From positions 85,799-149,798 of the forward strand of contig NZ_FUKR01000006.1 in assembly GCF_900163835.1 (NCBI RefSeq): a stretch of DNA of 64,000 nt, in the 5' to 3' direction. Shown piece by piece: positions 1 through 7,900 of this stretch; within the stretch, counting starts at the first letter, position 1; each line of letters begins with the position of its first letter. The notes beneath the pieces were generated by a model. That model saw only the letters and a program-made list of their open reading frames with translations, was not told the DNA's origin and ran no database searches. The position numbers were made by a program, and so were the translations under genes. The stretch is from Mycetocola reblochoni REB411. GTDB lineage: Bacteria; Actinomycetota; Actinomycetes; Actinomycetales; Microbacteriaceae.

Positions 1-189
1 GATGGCGAGCCCCTCGTGGAGGACGTCCCAGGGATCAAGGCCAAGCCCGGAGCGGATGAGCATCGCCATGGTCACCCCGTAGAGGACGAGGCCGACGAGG
101 AGTTGCGTCAGCCGGCGCGGCAGGCGCCCCTCACGGAGCTGGCCGAGCGGGCCGGGGAGGGGTGGCTCAGGGGTGCGCTGCGAACTCAT
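1..189 (-). CDS. YczE/YyaS/YitT-type integral membrane protein, N-terminal part only
   Basis: The reading frame opens at an ATG at 189 and runs off the left window edge after 63 codons, so only the N-terminus is present. A polar proline/arginine-rich start of about 30 residues leads into a hydrophobic helix (LVGLVLYGVTMAMLI) followed by GLGLDPWDVLHEGL. That Gly-Leu-Gly-x-x-Pro-Trp-Asp signature is typical of YczE-family membrane proteins, which have about five helices and unknown substrate. It diverges from a MocR-type regulator. MocR/yczE pairs are a recurrent arrangement in Actinobacteria, so regulation by the neighbour is inferred. The protein cannot be judged beyond this fragment. Confidence 0.75.
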   Translation of the reverse strand, partial: MSSQRTPEPPLPGPLGQLREGRLPRRLTQLLVGLVLYGVTMAMLIRSGLGLDPWDVLHEGLAI

Positions 190-208
190 GCCCCCATCCT
201 GGGACAGC

Positions 209-251
209 ATTGGACTGCTTTTGAATAGCCAATCGACCTAAGGTGGACTGC
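209..251 (+). promoter_or_regulatory. Candidate MocR operator: two TGGACTGC direct repeats plus an ATTGG/CCAAT inverted repeat
   Basis: The octamer TGGACTGC occurs at 211-218 and again at 244-251, directly before the regulator ATG, with a 33-bp period (about three helical turns). ATTGG (209-213) and CCAAT (229-233) form an inverted repeat with a 15-bp spacer. GabR, the best-studied MocR protein, binds widely spaced direct repeats, so this geometry fits autoregulation and control of the divergent membrane gene. Binding itself is inferred. Confidence 0.5.
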
Positions 252-1682
252 ATGACCGTCACCGTCGCCCCCACCCGGCTCGCCGACATGATCGGCGACA
301 CCCCCTGGGCATCACCCGTCTACGCCGACCTGGCCGCACGCGTTCGACGGCTCATCGTCGACGGCCGGCTCAGCCACGGCGACCGCCTGCCGGGCGAGCG
401 CGCCCTCGCCGAACGCCTGGGGCTGAGCAGGACCACGGTGACGACCGCCTACGAGCGCCTCCGCGAGACCGGGCTGCTGACCTCGCTCCGCGGCTCGGGG
501 AGCACCGTCAACCTGCCGTTCGGCCACGCCGTCGGCAGCGCTCTGGTGGAGGCGCCGGACGGGATGATCTCGATGACGCACGCCGCCCCTCCCGCCCCCG
601 CGGGCCTCGGCGCGGCGTACGAGCGCGCGCTGTCCGCGATGCCGAGCGTGCTGACGACGGCGGGCTACCTCCCCGACGGCCTGCCCGCGCTCACTGAGCG
701 GCTGGCTGCCCGGCTGACCGCCCAGGGGCTGCCGACCGACCCCGACCAGGTCCTGGTGACCTCCGGCGCGCAGAGCGCCCTCGCGGTCGCCGCCCGCTGG
801 GCGCTCGGCCGAGGCGACCGGGTCCTCGTCGAGGCGTTCGTCTACCCGCATCTGCTCGACGTGCTCCGCGGCGCGGGCGCCCGCGTCTCCGCGATCCCCC
901 ACGGCGACAGCCCCTGGGACGCCGACGCCGTCGAGGCCCGGCTGGCCGGAGCGGAGCACCGCGCGGCGTTCCTCACCCCCGACTTCCACAACCCGACGGG
1001 CGAGCTGCTCGACGCCCCCGGCCGCGAGCGGCTCGCCGAGCTGCTGCGCCGCCACGCGGTCCAGCCGGTCATCGACGAGACCCTCCGCGACGTCGTCCTC
1101 GACGACGGGCCGGTTCCACCGTCGTACGCGCGCTACGACGAGCGCACCGTGCTCGTCGGCTCGGCGGCGAAGTCCGTCTGGGGCGGACTTCGCGTCGGCT
1201 GGATCCGGGCCCCGAGAGGCGTCAGGTCGGAGCTCGTGCACGCCAGGATGGCCCACGACCTCGGCGCGGCCCCGTTCGAGCAGCTCGTCCTCGCCGAGGT
1301 CATCGACGCCGGCGACGAGGTGTTCGCGGCCAGCCGGAGCGTGCTCGGGCGCAACAGGGACGCCCTGCGCCTGGCACTGGACGAGCTGATGCCCGCGCTC
1401 GAGGTCCCGCGCCCGCGCGGCGGCCTCAACCTGTGGTCGCGACTGCCGTCGCCCGACTCGACCCGGTTCTGCGCCGCCGCGGCCGCACACGGGGTGGGAC
1501 TCGTCCCCGGGCCGCGTTTCGCGGCCGCAGGTGGTCAGCGCAGCGAACGGTACGTCCGGCTCCCCTACGGTCAGTCGCCCGAGGTCCTGCGCGATGCGGT
1601 AAGCCGCCTCGCCGCGGCGTGGGACGACCTCGCGGCTTCGGGCGCCGGCCGGGCCGACCGGACGGCGGAGCTCCTGGTCTGA
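252..1682 (+). CDS. MocR-family transcriptional regulator (GntR wHTH fused to a PLP aminotransferase-like domain)
   Basis: This 476-residue protein has an N-terminal GntR winged helix (about residues 20-90: YADLAARVRRLIVDGRL, GERALAERLGLSRTTVTTAYERL) followed by a fold-type I aminotransferase domain. The latter carries VLVTSGAQSAL, HNPTGELL, VIDETLRDVVLDD and the PLP-lysine region VGSAAKSVWGGLRVGWIR. MocR proteins use PLP or amino compounds as effectors to control vitamin B6, GABA, taurine or transport genes. The divergent YczE-like gene is the likely target. I chose ATG 252 because AAGGTGG (240-246) sits five bases upstream; a GTG at 243 would add three residues. The effector is unknown. Confidence 0.9.
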   Translation: MTVTVAPTRLADMIGDTPWASPVYADLAARVRRLIVDGRLSHGDRLPGERALAERLGLSRTTVTTAYERLRETGLLTSLRGSGSTVNLPFGHAVGSALVEAPDGMISMTHAAPPAPAGLGAAYERALSAMPSVLTTAGYLPDGLPALTERLAARLTAQGLPTDPDQVLVTSGAQSALAVAARWALGRGDRVLVEAFVYPHLLDVLRGAGARVSAIPHGDSPWDADAVEARLAGAEHRAAFLTPDFHNPTGELLDAPGRERLAELLRRHAVQPVIDETLRDVVLDDGPVPPSYARYDERTVLVGSAAKSVWGGLRVGWIRAPRGVRSELVHARMAHDLGAAPFEQLVLAEVIDAGDEVFAASRSVLGRNRDALRLALDELMPALEVPRPRGGLNLWSRLPSPDSTRFCAAAAAHGVGLVPGPRFAAAGGQRSERYVRLPYGQSPEVLRDAVSRLAAAWDDLAASGAGRADRTAELLV

Positions 1683-1718
1683 TCCGGCATCCGCCGCCAC
1701 ATCGGGGCGACGGTGCGC

Positions 1719-1944
1719 TAGACTCGGCCGAGACAGGGGTTCGCCCCTGCGCGTCGTAGAACGCATCACACCGGTCACGCACCGGCCCACCCGACAGCCC
1801 GGGGCTCCCCCGGCAGGTTCACCCCACTCGGGCGATGACTTTTCATACGGCGAACGGATGCGTCACCCGACGCCTTCGCCATCCTCCCGCACTCACCCGC
1901 GCACCGCGCGGTCGCTGCTCGTGCGGTCCTGCCAGAAAGGCACC
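1719..1944 (+). promoter_or_regulatory. Promoter and long structured 5' leader of the DEAD-box helicase gene
   Basis: A -10-like TAGACT (1719-1724) is followed at once by a perfect hairpin, CAGGGG (1734-1739) with a TTCG tetraloop and CCCCTG (1744-1749). About 190 further untranslated bases lead to the RBS AGAAAGG (1934-1940). There is no T-run after the hairpin, so it does not look like a simple terminator. Long leaders are common on cold-induced RNA-helicase mRNAs; a regulatory role here is inferred. Confidence 0.4.
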
Positions 1945-3486
1945 ATGACAACCGCAACCTTCTCCTCCCTCGGCGTCCCCGCCCCCATCGAGCGCGTGCT
2001 CGTGGCAGCGGGCAAGACCGAGCCGTTCCCCATCCAGGCCGACACCCTCCCCGACACCCTCGCCGGACGCGACGTCCTCGGCCGCGGAAAGACGGGCTCG
2101 GGCAAGACCCTGGCCTTCTCCATCCCGCTGGCCGCGCGCCTGGGCACGGAGCTCGCCGGCGGCGCCCGCCGCCCCGGGCGCCCCGTCGGTCTCATCCTCG
2201 CCCCGACCCGCGAGCTGGCCACCCAGATCGACGCGGTCCTCGCGCCGCTGGCCGCGGCCTACGACCTGACCACGACGACGATCTTCGGCGGCGTCAGCCA
2301 GAACCGCCAGGTCGAGGCGCTGCGCCGCGGCGTCGACATCGTCGTGGCGTGCCCCGGCCGCCTCGAGGACCTCATGAAGCAGGGCCACGTGCGCCTGGAC
2401 GCGGTCGAGATGACCGTGCTCGATGAGGCCGACCACATGGCCGACCTCGGCTTCCTCCCCGTCGTCACGCGGATCCTGTCGGCCACGCCGGAGAACGGGC
2501 AGCGCCTGCTGTTCTCCGCCACGCTGGACAACGGTGTGGACAAGCTCGTCAAGCGCTTCCTCCACAACGAGGTGCTCCACTCGGTCGACGAGGCCAACTC
2601 CCCCGTCGCCGCGATGACCCACCACGTGTTCGAGACGCCGAGCGTCGAGGCCAAGAAGGACCTCGTCACCGCGCTGGCCCGCGGCACCGGCCGCCGGATC
2701 CTGTTCATGAGGACCAAGCACCACGCGAAGAAGCTCGCCAAGCAGTTGACCGCTCAGGGCATCCCCGCGGTCGACCTGCACGGCAACCTGTCGCAGGCGG
2801 CGCGCGACCGCAACCTCGCCGCGTTCGGCGACGGCTCGGTCAAGGTCCTCGTCGCCACCGACGTCGCCGCGCGCGGCGTGCACGTCGACGACGTCGAGCT
2901 GGTCATCCACGTCGACCCGCCCATGGAGCACAAGGCGTACCTGCACCGCTCCGGCCGCACGGCGCGCGCGGGAAGCGACGGCGACGTCGTCACCCTGTGC
3001 CTGCCGACGCAGCGGGACGACCTGAACAAGCTGCTGCGCAAGGCCAAGATCACCGTCACCCCCGTGGCCGTGACCGCCGACTCGCCCGCCGTGGCCGAGC
3101 TCGTCGGCGAGGTCGCCGCGTACGTCAAGCCCGCGCCCATCGAGCACGCCCAGCAGCAGAGGCAGAGCGCCGCCGGGTCCCAGGGGCGCAACGCCCAGCG
3201 CAAGCGCCAGGCGCGCGGCGAGGCCGGCGACGGGCAGCGCCAGTCCTCCGGCGGACGTCGGGGCGGCCGGAGCGCCCAGGGCGGCTCGGGCGCAACCACG
3301 CAGTCGTCCGGCGGCGGGCGCGGCAGGGGCGGCTCCGGCCGTTCCGACGTCGCCCCCTCCTCGCGACGCGGCGGTGCGCAGGGCGGCCGGTCCACCTCGG
3401 GGGGATCCGCCGTCAGGCACAGCACCAGCTCGGCGGCCCCCGCCGGCGGCGAGCGCCGTCACCGCAGGGCGTCGAGCGCGCGCTGA
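1945..3486 (+). CDS. DEAD-box ATP-dependent RNA helicase
   Basis: The 513-residue protein has the full DEAD-box core. The Q-motif region lies near residue 26 (TEPFPIQADTLP), with Walker A GKTGSGKT near 48-55, PTRELATQ (Ia), VLDEADHMADLGF (II), FSATL (III), VATDVAARGVHVDDV (V) and HRSGRTARAG (VI). After about residue 400 it has a low-complexity Gln/Arg/Gly/Ser tail with RGG-like runs, typical of helicases acting on rRNA or cold-stabilised mRNA. I chose ATG 1945 for the AGAAAGG ribosome site; an in-frame ATG at 1858 adds residues unlike the family. The transcript ends in a strong hairpin just after the stop. Confidence 0.93.
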   Translation: MTTATFSSLGVPAPIERVLVAAGKTEPFPIQADTLPDTLAGRDVLGRGKTGSGKTLAFSIPLAARLGTELAGGARRPGRPVGLILAPTRELATQIDAVLAPLAAAYDLTTTTIFGGVSQNRQVEALRRGVDIVVACPGRLEDLMKQGHVRLDAVEMTVLDEADHMADLGFLPVVTRILSATPENGQRLLFSATLDNGVDKLVKRFLHNEVLHSVDEANSPVAAMTHHVFETPSVEAKKDLVTALARGTGRRILFMRTKHHAKKLAKQLTAQGIPAVDLHGNLSQAARDRNLAAFGDGSVKVLVATDVAARGVHVDDVELVIHVDPPMEHKAYLHRSGRTARAGSDGDVVTLCLPTQRDDLNKLLRKAKITVTPVAVTADSPAVAELVGEVAAYVKPAPIEHAQQQRQSAAGSQGRNAQRKRQARGEAGDGQRQSSGGRRGGRSAQGGSGATTQSSGGGRGRGGSGRSDVAPSSRRGGAQGGRSTSGGSAVRHSTSSAAPAGGERRHRRASSAR

Positions 3487-3501
3487 CCGTCTGAACACGC
3501 C

Positions 3502-3540
3502 ACGAGGGGGCGGGGGGCGTTCCGCTCCCCGCCCCCTCGT
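3502..3540 (+). terminator. Terminator hairpin after the DEAD-box helicase gene
   Basis: ACGAGGGGGCGGGG (3502-3515) pairs perfectly with CCCCGCCCCCTCGT (3527-3540) around an 11-base loop, 15 bases after the helicase stop. It lies between convergent genes and may serve both. The T-tract is weak, as is usual in GC-rich Actinobacteria. Confidence 0.75.
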
Positions 3541-3595
3541 CGTGTCCTGCCGTCGTGTCCTGGCCACGGCGGACGCCGACTCGGCGTCCTCGAGG

Positions 3596-4162
3596 CTAGA
3601 GCCGGCCGAGCGAGGACACCAGCGCCTTCAGCAGCGCGCCGCGGCCGCCCTCCATGTCGTCGACGATGTCGGATGAGGCGGCCTCCTCCGGGGGCATCCA
3701 GGTGATCTCGAGAGCGTCCTGGCGTGGCTCGCACGTCCCCGTCACCGGCACGACGAATACGAGCGAGACGGCGTGCTGCCGCTCGTCCGTGTACGGGCCC
3801 ATCCCGGGGATGGGGAAGTACTCGGCGACCTGGAACGGCACCGGCGACGCAGGGAGCAGGGGGAAGGCCATGGGGCCGAGGTCCTTCTCGAGGTGGCGGA
3901 ACAGCGCCTCACGAACCGTCTCGCCGTACAGCACTCGGCCGGACACGATCGTCCTGGTCATCTCGCCGAGGGCCGTCGCCCGCAGGAGAACGCCGATCTC
4001 TGTGACCACACCGAGGCCGTCGACGCGGACGGGGATGGCCTCGACGTAGAGCAGGGGCAGGCGCTCACGCACCCGTGCGAGCTCGATGTCGCTCAGCCAC
4101 GCCGGGTTGGGCGTCTCGCCGGGCTCGGGGATCGGCTCGGGGTCCGGGGTGCGCACGCTCAT
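3596..4162 (-). CDS. NUDIX hydrolase family protein of the DUF4916 type
   Basis: This 188-residue protein starts with MSVRTPDPEPIPEPGETPNP, then NPAWLSDIELARVRERLPLLYVEAIPV, and has a central YGETVREALFRHLEKDLGP segment. It resembles the actinobacterial DUF4916 group, whose fold is assigned to the NUDIX superfamily. A canonical NUDIX box (GX5EX7REUXEEXGU) is not intact: only the RE-like helix around VREALFRHLEKDLG is recognisable. Pyrophosphohydrolase activity is therefore doubtful and no substrate can be named. The gene is divergent from the esterase gene and convergent with the helicase gene. No signal peptide or membrane segment is seen. Confidence 0.75.
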   Translation of the reverse strand: MSVRTPDPEPIPEPGETPNPAWLSDIELARVRERLPLLYVEAIPVRVDGLGVVTEIGVLLRATALGEMTRTIVSGRVLYGETVREALFRHLEKDLGPMAFPLLPASPVPFQVAEYFPIPGMGPYTDERQHAVSLVFVVPVTGTCEPRQDALEITWMPPEEAASSDIVDDMEGGRGALLKALVSSLGRL

Positions 4163-4223
4163 GCTCCATTCATACCGTCTGCCGGGCGCCCCGTCACCTC
4201 TCGGTGGTGTCGGGGGCTGCGTC

Positions 4224-4252
4224 TACGCTGGAGTTGTCCGCCATCCGAGGAG
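4224..4252 (+). promoter_or_regulatory. -10 element and RBS of the esterase-lhr operon
   Basis: TACGCT (4224-4229) fits the actinobacterial TANNNT -10 consensus. CGAGGAG (4246-4252) is a good Shine-Dalgarno four bases before the ATG at 4257. No clear -35 hexamer is visible. Confidence 0.45.
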
Positions 4253-4256
4253 TGCC

Positions 4257-4907
4257 ATGAGTGTTGCCATCGACGACAGCGTCACCGTGTGGTCGGCCGC
4301 GCCGTCCGACCGGGCGGGCGCCGACCTCCTGGTGCTCCTGCACGGCTACGGCTCGAACGAGGGTGACCTCATCGGTCTCGCCCCCTCGCTTCCCGCCGGG
4401 CTCGTCCTCGCGTCGCTCCGGGCGCCGGTGACGGCGCAGTGGCCGGTCGACGGCCATGCCTGGTTCCCCCTCGACGACCCCGGCAGCCCGCGCGCCGATG
4501 CCGTCGACGACGCCGCCCGCGCCGTGCTCGCCTGGCTCGACGCGGTCGAGGCGGAGGGCCGGTTCCGCAGCGTCGGGCTGCTCGGTTTCTCCCAGGGCGG
4601 CGCCACCGCCCTCCAACTGCTGAGACACGCCCCCTCCCGGTTCCGCTACGCCGTCAACCTCGCCGGATTCGTCGCGCAGGGCGCGCACGACGGCGACGAC
4701 GAGCTCGCGGAGCTGCGCCCCGCCGTCTTCTGGGGCCGCGGCAGCGCGGACGAGGTGATCTCGCCCGCCGCCATCCTGCGGACGACCGACTGGCTGCCGG
4801 GCCACAGCACGCTGAGCGGACGCATCTACGAGGGCCTCGCCCACGCCGTGTCGGCGCAGGAGCTCGCCGACGTCTCGGCGTTCGTCGACAAGCAGCTCGG
4901 CGCCTGA
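4257..4907 (+). CDS. Alpha/beta-hydrolase of the phospholipase/carboxylesterase family
   Basis: This 216-residue cytoplasmic protein has the small-esterase layout. LLVLLHGYGSNEGDLIGLAPSLP provides the oxyanion strand, GLLGFSQGGA the nucleophile elbow (Ser in GFSQGG), FWGRGSADEVIS the acidic residue (Asp) and the late GLAHAVSAQEL the histidine. The size and GFSQGG motif match the YpfH/acyl-protein thioesterase-like group (Pfam Abhydrolase_2). The natural substrate cannot be inferred. It lies three bases upstream of the lhr gene, so the two are co-transcribed. Start at ATG 4257 with SD GAGGAG; the upstream in-frame extension lacks homology. Confidence 0.87.
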   Translation: MSVAIDDSVTVWSAAPSDRAGADLLVLLHGYGSNEGDLIGLAPSLPAGLVLASLRAPVTAQWPVDGHAWFPLDDPGSPRADAVDDAARAVLAWLDAVEAEGRFRSVGLLGFSQGGATALQLLRHAPSRFRYAVNLAGFVAQGAHDGDDELAELRPAVFWGRGSADEVISPAAILRTTDWLPGHSTLSGRIYEGLAHAVSAQELADVSAFVDKQLGA

Positions 4908-4910
4908 CCG

Positions 4911-7900
4911 GTGGCCCGCACCGAGCACGACGACCACGAGGACGAGACCGGCGTCGAGCATGACGACGAGAGCGATCCCGTCGACGCGATCGCGCGGGGC
5001 GCCACCCCCACGGGGCCGGACGATGAGCCGTCCGCGGCGGGGGCACTGAGCACGCGCTTCAGCGCAGCGACGCGACGCTGGTTCACGGGGGTGTTCGCCG
5101 CCCCGACCGCGGTCCAGACCGCAGCCTGGGCCGCCATCGCCCGAGCCGAGCACGCCCTCATCATCGCCCCGACCGGGTCGGGGAAGACGCTCTCGGCGTT
5201 CCTCTGGTCGATCGACCGGCTCATCTCCGAGCCGAGGGGCGGGGCACGGGGCACCCGGGTGCTCTACATCTCCCCGCTGAAGGCCCTCGGCGTCGACGTC
5301 GAACGCAACCTGCACGCACCGTTGGCGGGGATCACGGCCGCCGCCGCTGTCGCCGGCGAGCACGCGGAACAGGTCACCATCGGCGTGCGCTCCGGCGACA
5401 CGACCGCCGCGCAGAGGCGCGCCCTGCTGTCGAGCCCGCCGGACATCCTCATCACCACCCCCGAGTCGCTGTACCTGATGCTGACGAGTGCGGCGAGGGA
5501 CACCCTCCGCTCCGTCGACACCGTCATCATCGACGAGATCCACGCCATCGCCGCCAGCAAGCGCGGCGCCCACCTGGCCGTCTCCCTCGAGCGTCTCGAC
5601 GCCCTGCTCGCGGCGCCCGCCCAGCGCATCGGGCTCTCGGCGACGGTGCGCCCGGCCGAGGAGGTCGCCCGTTTCCTCGGCGGCGCCGCCCCCGTGACGA
5701 TCGTCAACCCCGCCGCGAGCAAACGCTTCCAGCTGAGCGTCACCGTCCCCGTGGCCGACATGACCAGCCCCGGCCCGGCCCCCGGCGCCCCGCGCGACGA
5801 GGACGGCGGAGCCCCCGACGCGCTCTGGCCGCACATCGAGGAGTCCATCGTCGACCGTGTTCTCGCGCACCGGTCGACCATCGTGTTCGCCAACTCGCGT
5901 CGGCTGGCGGAGCGGCTGACCGCCCGGATGAACGAGATCTACGAGCGCCGCGTGCTCGGCCCCGCCGACCCCGTCAGGGGCGGCCGGCCTCCGGCCGAGG
6001 TGCTCGGAAGCGGTCAGACGGGGCCGCAGAGGGACGACGCTCCCGTCCTCGCGCTCGCCCACCACGGCTCGGTGTCCAAGGAGCGCCGCGCGGCGATCGA
6101 GGAGGCGCTCAAGTCGGGCCAGCTGCGCTGCGTCGTGGCGACGTCGAGCCTCGAGCTCGGCATCGACATGGGCGATGTGGACCTCGTCGTCCAGGTCGAG
6201 TCTCCGCCCTCCGTCGCCAGCGGCCTGCAACGGGTCGGACGCGCGGGTCACCAGGTCGGCGAGGTGTCGCGCGGTGCGCTGTACCCCAAGCACCGCGGCG
6301 ACGTCCTGCAGAGCGCCGTCGTGACTGAGCGGATGAGGGCCGGCCTGATCGAGGCGATCGCCGTGCCCCGCAACCCGCTCGACATCCTCGCGCAGCAGAC
6401 GATCGCTCACGCCGCGCTCGAGCCGGTCCCCGTCGACGCCTGGTTCGAGGCCGTCCGACGGAGCGCCCCGTTCCGGACCCTTCCGCGGAGCGCCTTCGAC
6501 GCGACGCTCGAGCTGGTCAGCGGGCGCTACCCCTCTGAACGCTTCGGCGAGCTGCGTCCGCGACTGGTCTGGGACAGGGACGCGGGGACGCTCTCCCCGC
6601 GTCCGGGCGCCCAACGGCTCGCCGTGACCAGCGGGGGGACCATCCCCGACAGGGGGCAGTACGGCGTGTTCATGGTCGGTGACACGCAGCCGGCGGCGGA
6701 CGGGCGCCCCTCGGCGGCGAGCGGGTCGGTCGAGCCGGCGGCGACGCACCGGGCCGAGCGGACGCGCACGGCCGGCGCCCGCGTCGGCGAGCTGGACGAG
6801 GAGATGGTCTACGAGTCCAGGGTCGGCGACGTCATCGCCCTCGGTGCGACCAGCTGGCGGATCCAGGAGATCACCTTCGACCGGGTGCTCGTCACGCCCG
6901 CGTTCGGCCAGCCCGGCCGCCTGCCGTTCTGGAAGGGCGACGCGATCGGCAGGCCGGCCGAGCTCGGCCGGGCGCTCGGCGCGTTCACCCGCGAGCTGGA
7001 CGCCGCCGACGGCGAGACGGCCGCGGCCCGGCTCGACGCGATCGGGCTCGACGGCTTCGCCGCGCAGAACCTGCTCGGCTACATCGCGGAGCAGCGCGAG
7101 GCCACCGGCCGCGTCCCGAGCGACCGGATGCTCGTCCTCGAGCGCAGCCGCGACGAGCTCGGCGACTGGCGGCTGCTGCTGCACTCGCCGTACGGCCTCC
7201 GCGTGCACGCCCCGTGGGCCCTGGCCGTGGGGGCGCGGATCGAGGAGCGCTTCGGGGTCGAGGCCTCGGCCGTGGCCGGGGACGACGGCATCATCGTCCG
7301 CCTGCCCGACACCGACGCCGAGCTGCCCGGCGCGGAGCTGTTCGTGTTCGACGAGGACGAGCTCGAGCGGCTGGTCACCGAGCGGGTCGGCGGGTCAGCG
7401 CTGTTCGCGTCCCGGTTCAGGGAGTGCGCGGCCAGGGCGCTCCTGCTGCCGACCCTCGCTCCGGGCAAGCGGTCCCCGCTGTGGCAGCAGCGGCAGCGTT
7501 CGGCCCAGCTCCTCGATGTGGCGCGCGACCACCCGCAGTTCCCGATCACGCTCGAGGCGGTCAGGGAGTGCCTGCAGGACGTCTACGAGCTTCCGGCCCT
7601 GCTCGATCTGGCCAGGCGCATCAACGCACGCTCCGTGCAGATCGTCACGACGACCACGCAGACCCCGTCCCCGTTCGCCCGGAGCATGCTGTTCGGCTAC
7701 GTCGGGGAGTTCATGTACGAGGGCGACAGCCCGCTGGCGGAGCGCAAGGCCGCGGCTCTGGCGCTGGACAACTCGCTCCTCGCGGAGCTGCTCGGCACCG
7801 TCGAGCTCAGCGACCTGCTCGACGCAGACGTGATCCTCCGGACCGAGGCGGAGCTGCAGCGAACGGCGCCGGATCGTCGCCTGCGCGGCGTCGAGGGGGC

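Noticed and set aside
1843..3567. 574-codon minus-strand frame over the helicase gene
   Set aside because: Antisense to a gene with complete DEAD-box motifs; repetitive Ala/Arg/Gly/Val sequence.
4194..7208. 1004-codon open frame on the minus strand
   Set aside because: It lies antisense to lhr and the esterase gene, both with clear motifs. Long antisense frames are expected at this GC content and it shows no family motif.
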